From assembly GCF_900113735.1 (NCBI RefSeq), contig NZ_FOQM01000004.1:124001-188000 (forward strand): DNA of 64,000 nt. The letters are read 5' to 3'. Source of the stretch: Bradyrhizobium sp. Gha. Its GTDB lineage: Bacteria > Pseudomonadota > Alphaproteobacteria > Rhizobiales > Xanthobacteraceae. The stretch's first letter is position 1. The number at the start of each line of letters is the position of its first letter. Position numbers and translations under genes: made by a program. This document shows positions 55,118-64,000 of this stretch, one piece after another. Below the pieces are notes generated by a model. That model made no database searches, had not been told where the DNA came from, and worked only from the letters and a program-made list of their open reading frames with translations.

Positions 55118-55428
55118 TGATGGCAGGCCGAAAAGCTAATGGTTCTGAGGGGAGGCACACATCGGCCGGGCGACCAGGCTGCGACTTGCTGACAATCTGC
55201 GAATTGAGTGGGCACTCAACCAAAGCGGGCATTCGACGCAGGATCATATTGATTGATATCCGAACACGTTAATCGGACCTTACCGGGTCAACCGCGACTA
55301 CCAAGCCTTCGATCAACAGGTTCGAATCGAGAAGGCGCAACCACCGATACCGACTACAACCGCGGACCGAGTACCTTTCACAAGAGGGCGCGGTCTAAAA
55401 GTGAGTCATTCCTTTGAGTATTTTCGGG
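55118..55428. other. Intergenic region holding the right 17-bp repeat
   Basis: This 311-bp stretch has no gene. It holds GCGCAACCACCGATACC at 55335-55351, repeated from 42283-42299. Surrounding sequence differs, so the match is limited to the 17 bp. Confidence 0.5.
55335..55351 (+). repeat. 17-bp direct repeat, right copy
   Basis: This is identical to 42283-42299 in the same orientation. Chance identity of some 17-mer pair in 64 kb has a probability of roughly one in ten by simple calculation, so it is suggestive, not conclusive. Confidence 0.5.
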
Positions 55429-57468
55429 CTAAGCCGCCCGTATGTTGGCCATGAAGCGATCGAGCTCGGTCCGGAGACGCACACTCTCGGTCGACAGTGT
55501 CTTGGCCGAACTCAGCACCTCGTCCGAAGCAGTTCCGGTCTCGGTTGCAGCGCGATCGACCTTTCCAATATCGACTGCCACAGCCTGCGTGCCATGCGCG
55601 ACGGTTTGGACGCTACGCGCGATCTCCTGGGTAGCGGCGCCCTGCTGTTCGACCGCGCTCGCGATCGAGGCTGCAATCGCCGATATCTGATCGATCGTAG
55701 TCCCAATCTCCTTGATCGCCCCAACTGACTCGCTCGTGGCGCCCTGCATTGCGGCAATGTGGGCCGAGATCTCGTCAGTCGCCTTTGCTGTCTGGCTCGC
55801 GAGCGACTTGACCTCGCTCGCGACAACGGCGAAGCCCCGCCCTGCCTCACCCGCGCGCGCCGCCTCGATGGTGGCGTTGAGGGCCAGGAGATTGGTCTGT
55901 TCGGCGATCGCTGTAATCAACTTCACGACGTCACCGATCTGTTGCGCCGCGCGGGACAGCCTGGCTATGCGATCATCGGTTTCCTTGGCCTGCACCACGG
56001 CAGCTTCCGTGATACGGTTGGAACCCTGGACTTGCCGACCGATCTCCTCGACCGACGCAGAAAGCTCTTCCGTCGCGGTAGCGACCGACTGCATGTTGGA
56101 GGAAGCCTGCTCGGAAACGTTGGCTACCTGGCTCGACAACCCCTGTGTGGTCTCTGCGGTCCGCGTCAGTGTCGTCGCAGCGGTCTCGAGCTGCGCTGCG
56201 GAGGCCGAGACGGTTGATACGATGGAGCCGACCGCGCTCTCGAATTGGTCGGCGAATCGAATCAGCTCGGCGCGTCGAGAGGCCGCCTGCTCCCGATTCT
56301 GCGCCTCCGCCGTTGCGGCGTCCCGTTCAGCCTTGGCAATCGCCTGCAGCTTGAACTCTTCTACCGCCGCGGCCATTTCACCGAGCTCATCCTCTCGGCC
56401 AAGCCCCGGCAACACCACGTCAAAATCTCCCGACGCCAGCTTTCGCATCGCATTGCACATCGCGATCATTGGGCGAGAGATGCCCGCGCCGAGCAGGAGA
56501 GCAAGGACAGCGCCAAGAAGTATTCCGCCGGCCGCGAGAATCACGATCAGTTGCTCGGTCCGACCGATGGCCTGTTCCGACTCGGCTTCCAGTCGCCGCT
56601 GCTCGGCAAGGAGATCGGATTTCATCGCGGCCGAACCTTGCATGATCGTCCCGGCCGAGTTGCCCATCTCCGCCACAAGCTCATCGACGGACTTGGCATT
56701 CGCTATGAGCTTTTCCAGCGCCTCGCGATAGGCTTGCAGCAACGCCTTGGCTTCCCTGAGGCCGGCTACGACCTTCTCGTCCGCCGAATAGATCGCCTTG
56801 AACGAATTCTCGGCTAATTTCAGCCCACCGAGCGCACTTGCTGCTACCGACTGATCCGAACTGAGATAGAAATTGCTGGCGGCTGCGTTCGCGGTCTGAA
56901 ACTGCGTGTTGACCTGCTTAGTACCGAACTCAATAGCCTGGGTCTCGGTGTCGGACGCACCAAGACGGATATCGTCCAACTTGTATTTCAGCAGGCTCGC
57001 GTTGGGCGTGAGTTGATCATGCACGATCAGCGCACTGCTACGTTTCAGTTCGAGGATTCTGGAAAATGTCGCCGAAAAGCCGGTGAACTCCTTTGCCAGC
57101 TTGTTGAGACGCTCCAGGCGCTCCGGCGCCTTGGTGTTCTTGACCGATTGATCGATGGCGTTCTTCAAGCTGGCCTCGGCAGCCAGCGCTGCCTTCGCAT
57201 CGTCTTCCTTGCCAGTGACCACGAAGTATCGAGCACCCGAGCGGTAGGCCAGCAGTTCATGATCGATATTGCGTGCGAGATCGGCCTCCGAAACACTGAC
57301 CCGGAAGGACCCGACTCCATCGGAGACACGCTCGAACCCGAAATAGGCGAACGCCATGCTGATGGCCAGGATGACGAGAACCGCCCCGAATCCGGCTACA
57401 ATTTTCGCACGAAATCGCAGGGGCAGAATGAGATTGCCCGTCGGTTTTCTCTTGATAGGCCCAGCCAT
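55429..57468 (-). CDS. Methyl-accepting chemotaxis protein
   Basis: With the ATG at 57466-57468 this is a 679-residue chemoreceptor; a longer frame to 58092 is a shadow of the LysR gene and spacer. A first membrane helix ([18 protein letters not shown], about 22-42), a helical periplasmic sensor domain, a second helix ([19 protein letters not shown], about 300-320), a HAMP domain and a cytoplasmic signalling domain follow. The hairpin tip has [20 protein letters not shown] and [20 protein letters not shown]. No CheB/CheR-binding pentapeptide was seen at the end (RFMANIRAA). Ligand unknown. Confidence 0.93.
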   Translation of the reverse strand: MAGPIKRKPTGNLILPLRFRAKIVAGFGAVLVILAISMAFAYFGFERVSDGVGSFRVSVSEADLARNIDHELLAYRSGARYFVVTGKEDDAKAALAAEASLKNAIDQSVKNTKAPERLERLNKLAKEFTGFSATFSRILELKRSSALIVHDQLTPNASLLKYKLDDIRLGASDTETQAIEFGTKQVNTQFQTANAAASNFYLSSDQSVAASALGGLKLAENSFKAIYSADEKVVAGLREAKALLQAYREALEKLIANAKSVDELVAEMGNSAGTIMQGSAAMKSDLLAEQRRLEAESEQAIGRTEQLIVILAAGGILLGAVLALLLGAGISRPMIAMCNAMRKLASGDFDVVLPGLGREDELGEMAAAVEEFKLQAIAKAERDAATAEAQNREQAASRRAELIRFADQFESAVGSIVSTVSASAAQLETAATTLTRTAETTQGLSSQVANVSEQASSNMQSVATATEELSASVEEIGRQVQGSNRITEAAVVQAKETDDRIARLSRAAQQIGDVVKLITAIAEQTNLLALNATIEAARAGEAGRGFAVVASEVKSLASQTAKATDEISAHIAAMQGATSESVGAIKEIGTTIDQISAIAASIASAVEQQGAATQEIARSVQTVAHGTQAVAVDIGKVDRAATETGTASDEVLSSAKTLSTESVRLRTELDRFMANIRAA

Positions 57469-57816
57469 CCGCATTCGCCCCCATGTGTTCGCACTGGCCC
57501 ACCCAGCGGTCGGGAATTTTCCAGACAGTTTTGAAAATGAATGGGGAGAGGTCAAAGTCAGGTAAATCCGTCTTACCGGACGATGGGTGCATCGTCGCTG
57601 CAGAGGAATGGCCAGCGTCGACCATTGACGCTTGGATGTTGACCGGCCTAGCCACAAGTGACTTGGCGAACCCATCGGAAACTGTTGAAGACCAACCCTT
57701 TTCTCAGATCGTGCTTTGGTGGAGGATGGACGGACTGCGGGGTCTGGCCGGTCACCGAAGGCCGGATTGTTGAATCCAAATTGACTAACTGTTGAGCCGA
57801 ATGCATCGATCTCGAT
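57469..57816. other. Divergent intergenic region
   Basis: This 348-bp stretch lies between the leftward chemoreceptor and the rightward LysR gene. It must hold both promoters. No convincing gene or palindrome was recognised. Confidence 0.4.
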
Positions 57817-58704
57817 ATGAGTAACCGAACCGACCTTGTTGAGCTGGAAGCTTTCCTGGCGATTGTACGTGCAGGCGGCTTCCGTCGCGCCGCGACCATC
57901 AGGGGTGTCTCCGCCTCTGCTCTCAGCCATTCCATGAGAAGCCTCGAGCAACGGCTTGGCGTCCGCCTTCTCCATCGCACCAGCCGCAGCGTGCATCTTA
58001 CAGCTGCTGGGGAAATGCTCGTGCGTGAGCTGGAGCCTCGCTTCCGCGGGATTGAGGAAGCCATCGAGGGCCTGAATGAGTTCCGGGGCCACCTTGTAGG
58101 CCGCGTCAGGATCACCGCATTGCGCGACGCTGCGCGCCTGCTTCTCGCGCCGAAGCTCCCAGCGTTTCTCGCCGCTTTCCCTGAGATCGAGGTGGAGATT
58201 GCCGTCGACGACAAGTTCGTCGACATGGTCGCTGAGGGATTTGACGCGGGTATCCGCTATGGCGGGACCGTGCCCGAGGGCATGATTGCCTCGCGACTGA
58301 GCGACAGTCTCGAATGGGTCATCGTCGGTTCACCCGGTTATCTCAAAGATCATGGCCATCCAAAACACCCGGAAGATCTTTCGAGCCATAAGTGCATCCG
58401 CATCCGCCTGGGCACCGATCGAATCTACGAATGGGAATTCGAGCATCAAGAGAAACGTCTCACCATCGATGTTCCCGGAACGATCATTCTGGATGACTCC
58501 GAGCTCTCGATCCGAATGGCGGAGGCCGGTGTTGGCCTGTTCTATTGCCTGAAGGCAAGGGTCGAAGCTCAATTGTCGAGCGGCTCACTGGTCGCGGTGC
58601 TGCCCGAGTGGATTTCGCCCGGACCGGGCTTCCACGCCTACTACTCTTCCCACCGTCAAGTGCCCTCCGCGCTGCGAGCGTTCCTGGACCATCTTCGAGG
58701 TTAG
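57817..58704 (+). CDS. LysR-family transcriptional regulator
   Basis: This intact 295-residue regulator has an N-terminal winged HTH ([59 protein letters not shown]) and a two-lobed effector domain ([40 protein letters not shown]). It is divergent from the chemoreceptor. Typical targets of such genes are the divergent neighbour or the gene downstream, and neither suggests a ligand. Expression control beyond this is unknown. Confidence 0.92.
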   Translation: MSNRTDLVELEAFLAIVRAGGFRRAATIRGVSASALSHSMRSLEQRLGVRLLHRTSRSVHLTAAGEMLVRELEPRFRGIEEAIEGLNEFRGHLVGRVRITALRDAARLLLAPKLPAFLAAFPEIEVEIAVDDKFVDMVAEGFDAGIRYGGTVPEGMIASRLSDSLEWVIVGSPGYLKDHGHPKHPEDLSSHKCIRIRLGTDRIYEWEFEHQEKRLTIDVPGTIILDDSELSIRMAEAGVGLFYCLKARVEAQLSSGSLVAVLPEWISPGPGFHAYYSSHRQVPSALRAFLDHLRG

Positions 58705-58945
58705 TGGTGGTTTTCCCGCTCCGCCCGCTACAAGTCGTCCCCCAAGCGTCGCGATTTCGTCAAGGGACTTCCACGACTCTGGTCGAGCAAGTGAAGTCGC
58801 CTGATCGCTCGCTGACGCACGTTCTTACCAGGGGCAGGCCAATTGAATGTCCGGTGGCCCCCAACAGCGGCCGAAGGGCGGACATTCTCCGAGATTGCAG
58901 ATGGCCGCAAGCAAATATTTGGGCAACGACACCGCAGTTCGTCTG

Positions 58946-59389
58946 TTAGCCCCCGGGGCCGTCCTTCATGATATAGCCCATTAGGTCGTCCACATTGTGC
59001 TCCAAATCCCGGATGATGTTCTTGACGACGTCTCCGATCGAGATCACGCCGAGGACCTTGCCCGCGTCCAGCACCGGCAGATGGCGAAAGCCGCGCGCAG
59101 CCATCATTGCCATGCAGCCCTCCAGCCGATCGTCCGGCTTAACCGTCACCGGGTTGCTCGTCATCACCTGGCCCACGGGCGTCGTCTTCGCATCGAGCCC
59201 GGGCAGCAGCACTTTGATAGCGCAGTCACCCTGGGTCACGATACCGACCAGCACGTCGTTATCGATGACCAGCACCGACCGGACCCGATTGTCGCGCATC
59301 TGCCGCAAGGCTTCGACGACAGTGTCGCCGGAACGAACATCGACCAGGGCACCCTGCTTCTGGGCCAGAGCGCTTTTTACTGTGCTCAT
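58946..59389 (-). CDS. CBS-domain protein
   Basis: This 147-residue protein starts MSTVKSALAQKQGALVDVRS and consists of two CBS motifs (VVEALRQMRDNRVRSVLVID; DDRLEGCMAMMAARGFRHLP with LGVISIGDVVKNIIRDLE). Such stand-alone Bateman modules bind adenine nucleotides or NAD and are common in Bradyrhizobium. The start at 59389 is chosen because the preceding residues of the longer frame are not conserved-looking. No operon partner is evident. Confidence 0.9.
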   Translation of the reverse strand: MSTVKSALAQKQGALVDVRSGDTVVEALRQMRDNRVRSVLVIDNDVLVGIVTQGDCAIKVLLPGLDAKTTPVGQVMTSNPVTVKPDDRLEGCMAMMAARGFRHLPVLDAGKVLGVISIGDVVKNIIRDLEHNVDDLMGYIMKDGPGG

Positions 59390-59816
59390 CGATCTCCCCT
59401 CGGGGCCCTGTCCTGCCCCGCCCTTAATGGTCCGCATTGAAGAATAGTCGAAATATCTCGCCTCATCAGCACCGCGCCGATGTCGCCGGCGAAGCCTGTC
59501 ACCGATCCCGACAGCGGAATTTTCACCGCCTCGATGGCATGGCCCGGCAGCATCTTCAGCAGTTCCAGCTCGAAACCGCTGACTTCATCCTGCGCAGCGC
59601 AAACCCTCGAGCGATCACCCTGCACCATGTCTCCAAATTCCATAGCCGACAGAGTGGTGGAATAGGGTACCCAGGTTCAAGCGGTCGAAGCACTGGCGCT
59701 CGCTCAAGGGCTGCCAATGATTTAAAGCGGTCGATTGGAGCTTGAGCGACGCGCGGTCCGCTTACATCACTTAGCGGACTTATCTATGGTCATGCGAAAC
59801 TTCTCGGTCCAGTCTA
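59390..59816. other. Region without recognisable intact gene
   Basis: This 427-bp stretch has a minus-strand frame at 59386-59643 (LPGHAIEAVKIPLSGSVTGF) that looks weakly protein-like but matches no family I recognise and overlaps the CBS gene start. Nothing else was seen. Confidence 0.35.
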
Positions 59817-60800
59817 CTAGGGAGCGCCCCTCACAACATTCTTCGGCGTGCCATTCCAGAACGCTTCGATATTATCGATGAGCTGGTCCGCAAGCGATTG
59901 CACCGCCTCCTGACTTGCCCACGCGACGTGAGGCGTCAGGATGAAGTTGGGCAGCCCTATCAGTTGCATGAGGGGATGATCGGCTGAGGGAGGCTCGACG
60001 GTAGCCACATCAAAGCCGGCACCTGATATGCGACCGGAACGAATCGCCTCGCCCAGAGCGATCTCGTCAACCAGACCACCTCTCGCCGTATTGATGAGTA
60101 TGGGCTTGCGTTCCATGAGCGCGAACTCGGGCGCCCCGATCATGTTGCGCGTTGCTGGCGTCAGCGGAGCGTGGATGGTGATCGCGTCGCTGAGACGCAG
60201 CACGTCTTCAAACGGCGTGTAAAGCGGCCCCATCCCTTGCACACCTTTGTAGGATGAAAAGAGGACGCGCATCCCAAAGGCTCGCGCGAGGCCCGCGACG
60301 GCACGTCCCAGCGCACCGTCTCCAATGACCCCGAGCACTGATCCTGCGATATTCCGGATCGGGTAATCGAAATAGCAAAACTGCCCCGACTCAGCCCAAC
60401 GTCCCGCCCGCACCGAGTCCCGATACGCGAGAAGGCTACGCCGAAGAGCAAACAGAAGAGCGAACGTATGTTCGGGGACTGTGTCAACCGCGTAGTCCCG
60501 GATATTTGACACAAGCACATTCCTGGCAGTACAGGCCGCAATATCCACCATATCTGTGCCGGTCGCAGCGACTGCCACCAGTTTGAGATTGCGTGCTGTG
60601 GCAATCCCGCTTTTAGTTACCGGCGCCTTGTTTGTGATCACAACATGGGCATCCGCAATCCGATCGCTCACCTCCTCGGCTCGCGTCGCTTCGTACTCAA
60701 TCCACTCATGTGGAAATGACAATTGGCGCAAAACAACGTCAGGCAGCATCGTGCTTTTATCGAGAAACACGACCTTTGCGGTTGTGATGGTTTTGCTCAT
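59817..60800 (-). CDS. D-2-hydroxyacid dehydrogenase (glycerate dehydrogenase-like)
   Basis: With the ATG at 60798-60800 this is a 327-residue NAD(P)-dependent enzyme. The Rossmann motif is SVLGVIGDGALGRAVAGLAR. The catalytic residues are visible as Arg in LINTARGGLVDE, Glu in GFDVATVEPPSADHPL, and His in FILTPHVAWASQEAV. It interconverts 2-oxo acids and D-2-hydroxyacids, perhaps hydroxypyruvate or tartronate semialdehyde given the neighbours. It is the last gene of a leftward four-gene set. Confidence 0.92.
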   Translation of the reverse strand: MSKTITTAKVVFLDKSTMLPDVVLRQLSFPHEWIEYEATRAEEVSDRIADAHVVITNKAPVTKSGIATARNLKLVAVAATGTDMVDIAACTARNVLVSNIRDYAVDTVPEHTFALLFALRRSLLAYRDSVRAGRWAESGQFCYFDYPIRNIAGSVLGVIGDGALGRAVAGLARAFGMRVLFSSYKGVQGMGPLYTPFEDVLRLSDAITIHAPLTPATRNMIGAPEFALMERKPILINTARGGLVDEIALGEAIRSGRISGAGFDVATVEPPSADHPLMQLIGLPNFILTPHVAWASQEAVQSLADQLIDNIEAFWNGTPKNVVRGAP

Positions 60801-60989
60801 ATTGAAACTCCGTCCAAGCGTGGCTTTCGCTTTGGGTCGGACCTGCACGTTCCCTCCCCGCATACGACAACCTAGAGATCGCTCCGCAAAACGACTTCAA
60901 GCAGTTATGAAAGAACGCTTCGCGCTGGGAAAACGAAAAAGACGGTCGAACACATGAGTATTGCTCAACTTCGCTTTTTCAACGATATC

Positions 60990-61844
60990 TCAGTCCTCCT
61001 CCGGCGGTCCTGACATCCAGGCCGCAAAGCGCGGCCCCCAATCAGGATGCCATCGGGAAAGCGCGGGCCTGTTTTGAACCATATCGTCCGCGGCCCAACG
61101 AATTCGTCTAGCATCCATTTCGGATGTGACTGAATTGTCGGGACAAATGATGTAAAAGTCGCCTCGCCGAAACCTTTCGACAAACAGGTCGATCACTTGT
61201 TCGGCCGTCCAGGGCTCCTCCGGTTTAACATCCTGCAACGGCTTCAGGCCCGGAAAGTTCATGGGAGTCCATGTGTACCCAGGCACCAGCAAATGCGCCG
61301 TGACACGTCCCCCAGTCGCTTTCAAAAGCTCGTGGCTGAGTTGTTCGGTCAGAACCTTAACTGCCGCCTTGGAGACGGAGTATGCTGCTTTTCCAGGAGG
61401 GGTGGTAATACCTTTCTTGGACCCGAGATTGACGATCGCGCTTCGCGTTTTTGCTTCCATCATTCGCGGAACGAAGAGGTGCTGGGCCGCGAGTGGACCG
61501 AAAAAATTGACATCGAGCGCATGTCGCCATGCTTCTGCTTTCTCGTAAGGGCCCGCGCGCTCGATGATTGCGGCATTTTTCATCAGCAAGGCAACTTCAC
61601 CGAATTGTTCGTATGCCGCTTCCCTTAAAGCTTCGAGATCCGCCTCGCGGGATACGTCGCCTGCCATGACGACAACTTCGGTATCGAGCGCGCCGGCGAG
61701 CACCCGAAGCCTTTTCTCGTCTCTATCGAACAGCACGAGGCGCATCCCTTCGCGAGCAAAGCGGCGTGCCGCAGCCGCGCCTATTCCGCTCGCCGCACCA
61801 GTCACAACTGCGACGCGCCCTCGCGCGATGATGTCGGCGTTCAT
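60990..61844 (-). CDS. Short-chain dehydrogenase/reductase
   Basis: This 284-residue SDR has the cofactor motif VVTGAASGIGAAAARRFARE, LLMKNAAI in place of the NNAG motif, the Ser in AIVNLGSKKGITTP and the catalytic pair in KAAYSVSKAAVKVLTEQL. The C-terminal extension (residues 240-284) is a little longer than usual and includes DWGPRFAAWMSGPPEED. It should oxidise or reduce a small alcohol or keto acid. It lies 43 bp downstream of the aldolase gene in the same direction. Confidence 0.9.
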   Translation of the reverse strand: MNADIIARGRVAVVTGAASGIGAAAARRFAREGMRLVLFDRDEKRLRVLAGALDTEVVVMAGDVSREADLEALREAAYEQFGEVALLMKNAAIIERAGPYEKAEAWRHALDVNFFGPLAAQHLFVPRMMEAKTRSAIVNLGSKKGITTPPGKAAYSVSKAAVKVLTEQLSHELLKATGGRVTAHLLVPGYTWTPMNFPGLKPLQDVKPEEPWTAEQVIDLFVERFRRGDFYIICPDNSVTSEMDARRIRWAADDMVQNRPALSRWHPDWGPRFAAWMSGPPEED

Positions 61845-61887
61845 CTCTGTCCTTCCTTAAGTGAGACCCGCATCCGGGCTTGCCGTG

Positions 61888-62592
61888 CTAGGACCCCGAT
61901 CCCGGCAAAGCCAGTCCGAATGTTTTGACCAGATCGTTCTCCTGCTCTGGTGACAGAAAGCGTGGATTGAGGCCACGCAATAGCAAATAGAGTTTGGCGG
62001 TCTCTTCGAGTTCCTCGGTCGCAAACACGGCTGCCTCGAGCGTTTCGGCAGAGACGACCGGCCCGTGATTGGCCAACAGGATGGAGGAGTATTTCCCCGC
62101 GAGCCCCGTAATCGCCGAAGCGACCGCGGGGTCTCCTGGTCGATAGTACGGGATCAGGGCCGTCTGACCGCACTTCATCAGATAATAAGGCGTCATCGAC
62201 GGCAGGGCCGCTCGTGCGTCGATCTCGGGCAGCATCGAGAGCGCTACCGAATGTGTCGAATGAAGGTGAACGACAGCCCCCGCGTTCGTGCGGGTGTCGT
62301 AGAGCGCAGCATGGAGCGGCACCTCCTTGGTCGGAGGATCACCGGAAACAACGCGCCCCTCCGCGTCGATCCTCGATATCCGGGCCGGATCAAGAAAGCC
62401 CAGAGAAGCGTTGGTCGGCGTGACCAACCACCCGCCGTCCTCGAGTCGGACGCTGATATTACCCGACGAGCCTGGTGTCAGTCCCCGTTCGAATAATGAC
62501 CGGCCGAACCGGCAAATCTCTTCTCGACGTTTGGTCTCGCTCACGTGCACACCGAAGACTGGAACAAAGACCTCTTTCCGAACAGGATCCAT
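61888..62592 (-). CDS. Class II aldolase/adducin-family protein (OtnC-like)
   Basis: This 234-residue protein has RGLTPGSSGNISVRLEDGGW and the metal-binding HLHSTHSVALSMLPEIDARA, then ILLANHGPVVSAETLEAAVF. These fit the class II aldolase fold with its zinc-binding histidines. The closest family I recognise is 3-oxo-tetronate 4-phosphate decarboxylase/aldolase, which acts on four-carbon acid sugars. No kinase (OtnK/DtnK) gene accompanies it here. It is the second gene of the set with a GapN-like gene upstream. Confidence 0.88.
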   Translation of the reverse strand: MDPVRKEVFVPVFGVHVSETKRREEICRFGRSLFERGLTPGSSGNISVRLEDGGWLVTPTNASLGFLDPARISRIDAEGRVVSGDPPTKEVPLHAALYDTRTNAGAVVHLHSTHSVALSMLPEIDARAALPSMTPYYLMKCGQTALIPYYRPGDPAVASAITGLAGKYSSILLANHGPVVSAETLEAAVFATEELEETAKLYLLLRGLNPRFLSPEQENDLVKTFGLALPGSGS

Positions 62593-62636
62593 CGCGGCTT
62601 ACCGTCGCTACGGGATCGCTCTCGAATCGTTTGCGG

Positions 62637-64000
62637 TCATAGAATGAAGCCGGTGTGGATGAAGTTCGAGTGATGACCATCGACAATGGCATTGAGGATT
62701 TCGCGCGCTGGCTGGGTGTATTTCGTTGCCACCATCGAACGAATTGAAAACGAACGCAGCGCATCCGTGACCGACAGCGTGCCCTCGGCTGAGTCCTTCC
62801 TTCCGGTGAACGGAAAGACATCGGGCCCACGCTGACACTGACAATTGATATTCACCCGGCACACCTGATTGACCAGCGAGTCCGCCATACGGCCGATCAT
62901 GTCAGGATCGCTGGCAAACAGGCTCACCTGCTGACCGTGTTCGGATGAGGCGACGTAATCGAGCGCAACCTCAAGGTCGTCAAAACTCATGATCGGGACG
63001 AGCGGACCAAATTGCTCCTCTCGATAGAGCCGCATCGCTGACGTCACCGGGTATACCACCGCCGGATAGAACAACGTGCCTTCGACCGTACCGCCACCGG
63101 CGTTGAGAACATCGGCGCCATTTGCGACGGCGTCATCCAGAAGTTCGGTCATCTGCTTGGCCTTCCCCGTACTAGGCAAGGGGGTCAAGCTTACACCGGA
63201 TGCCCACGGCATTCCGATCTTCAAATCGCCGAGAAGCCGCAGAAATTCTGACGTGAACGCCTGCTCAACATCACGGTGGACGAGCAGCATTTTCAGGGCG
63301 GTACAGCGTTGTCCATTGAACGAGAGAGCTCCCGCCAGACATTCGCGCGCCGCAAGCCCAATGTCTGCGTCAGGCATGATGATGGCCGCGTTCTTGGCGT
63401 CGAGCCCTAACACGGCACGCAGACGATTGGTCTTTGGGTGCACCTTCTTGAGATGGTCTGCCACACGGCTGGACCCGATAAGCGCCAAGACGTTGACCTT
63501 GCCGGTGCTGAGAAGTGCTGGGACAATCTCAGCGCCTTCGCCGTAGGCGAAGTTGATCACCCCCGGGGGAAACGCCTCGCAAAAGGCATTGAGCAACGGC
63601 TCGAACAGGAGCACCCCGTTACGCGGCGGCTTGAACACGACGGAATTGCCCATGATCAGGGCAGGAATGAGTGTCGCGAAAGTTTCGTTGAGCGGGTAGT
63701 TGTAAGGGCCCATGCACAACACGACTCCGAGCGGAGTGCGGCGGATGAGGCCGACGGTCCCCTCCACGATTTCGAAGTGGGAGTTCGCATTGTCGAGATT
63801 GCGTAAGGCTTCGATGGTTTCCCTAATATAGTCGATCGTGCGGTCGAACTCCTTTTCGGAATCGGCCAGCGTCTTGCCTATCTCCCACATGATGAGACGC
63901 GAGATATCTCCTCGGCAGGCACTCATGCGAGCCAAGAATTTCTGCATCGCGAGGATACGGTCGGAGACGCGCATCGTCGGCCACACGCCACGCCCATTGT
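62637..64000 (-). CDS. GapN-like NADP-dependent glyceraldehyde-3-phosphate dehydrogenase (ALDH), 5' end beyond window
   Basis: This 3' part of about 454 residues has no start inside the window; the frame runs on to the right edge. It has GVVLCMGPYNYPLNETFATL, the cofactor and catalytic area LGLDAKNAAIIMPDADIGLA, the Cys motif ALSFNGQRCTALKMLLVH and the specific end NCQCQRGPDVFPFTGRKDSA. These mark the non-phosphorylating GAPDH subgroup, not a general ALDH. It oxidises glyceraldehyde 3-phosphate (or an analogue) to 3-phosphoglycerate with NADPH production. GLDAKN stands where I recall GLEAKN in the subgroup, a conservative change worth noting. Confidence 0.88.
   Translation of the reverse strand, partial: NGRGVWPTMRVSDRILAMQKFLARMSACRGDISRLIMWEIGKTLADSEKEFDRTIDYIRETIEALRNLDNANSHFEIVEGTVGLIRRTPLGVVLCMGPYNYPLNETFATLIPALIMGNSVVFKPPRNGVLLFEPLLNAFCEAFPPGVINFAYGEGAEIVPALLSTGKVNVLALIGSSRVADHLKKVHPKTNRLRAVLGLDAKNAAIIMPDADIGLAARECLAGALSFNGQRCTALKMLLVHRDVEQAFTSEFLRLLGDLKIGMPWASGVSLTPLPSTGKAKQMTELLDDAVANGADVLNAGGGTVEGTLFYPAVVYPVTSAMRLYREEQFGPLVPIMSFDDLEVALDYVASSEHGQQVSLFASDPDMIGRMADSLVNQVCRVNINCQCQRGPDVFPFTGRKDSAEGTLSVTDALRSFSIRSMVATKYTQPAREILNAIVDGHHSNFIHTGFIL

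Noticed and set aside
55712..56731. 339-codon plus-strand frame
   Set aside because: Antisense shadow (Ser/Ala/Arg-rich) of the chemoreceptor signalling domain.

Overview
The window looks like a chromosome segment of a symbiotic Bradyrhizobium-type alphaproteobacterium. GC-rich, densely packed core genes give way at a tRNA gene to a mosaic genomic island. The island carries integrases, IS remnants, many broken genes and two type III secretion-linked genes. The host assignment is inferred from gene content and style, not from a database search.

Positions 1-12,360 (core-like). An OFA-type transporter is cut by the left edge. It is followed by a molybdenum/tungsten cofactor cluster: a TusA-like sulfur carrier, moeA, mobB, fdhD, mobA, a MoeA-PBP fusion, a shorter MoeA-like protein and a TupA-type tungstate-binding protein. 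These genes fit maturation of a Mo/W-bis-MGD enzyme such as formate dehydrogenase. Three orphan periplasmic binding proteins follow (branched-chain type, TAXI type, Bug/TctC type). I found no frameshift in this part.

Positions 12,365-23,440. A CAU-anticodon tRNA lies 43 bp from the remnant of one tyrosine integrase. An intact relative with an excisionase-like upstream ORF lies 2.6 kb further in, and beside it is a degenerate copy of the tRNA 3' flank. Between them are a luciferase-like monooxygenase and a broken HisC-like gene. A truncated IS630 element then abuts a decapitated lrgB, followed by a polar amino-acid ABC transporter operon whose binding protein is frameshifted.

Positions 23,450-32,100. 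Fragments of accB, accC and a short-chain dehydrogenase are interleaved on both strands as if by nested inversions. A degraded LysR regulator, an intact aminotransferase-RraA pair, a CoxM-like fragment, a frameshifted S10 carboxypeptidase, and IS30 and HU-like scraps follow.

Positions 32,114-41,240. One 2,509-residue gene encodes an SKWP-repeat (XopAD/RipS-like) candidate effector with 17 repeats, a C-terminal shikimate-kinase domain and, between them, three motifs in the order seen in cellular RNA-dependent RNA polymerases, including DFDGD. Next to it is a GH12 endoglucanase (GunA2-like) with a good tts box. The tts box links this segment to type III secretion; no secretion apparatus gene is present.

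Positions 42,000-55,350. An integrase 3' fragment and a 17-bp repeat precede a 13-kb segment that ends at a second copy of the repeat. The segment holds an esterase, frameshifted alcohol and aldehyde dehydrogenases, the 3' part of a malonate decarboxylase (mdc) operon, and a complete amino-acid-type ABC operon. That operon has a divergent XRE-cupin regulator, an unusual prephenate-dehydratase/BacA-like member, and a beta-lactamase-fold hydrolase after it.

Positions 55,430-64,000. A chemoreceptor, a LysR regulator and a CBS-domain protein are followed by four co-oriented genes for sugar-acid or C3/C4 metabolism: a D-2-hydroxyacid dehydrogenase, an SDR, a class II aldolase and a GapN-like dehydrogenase cut by the right edge.
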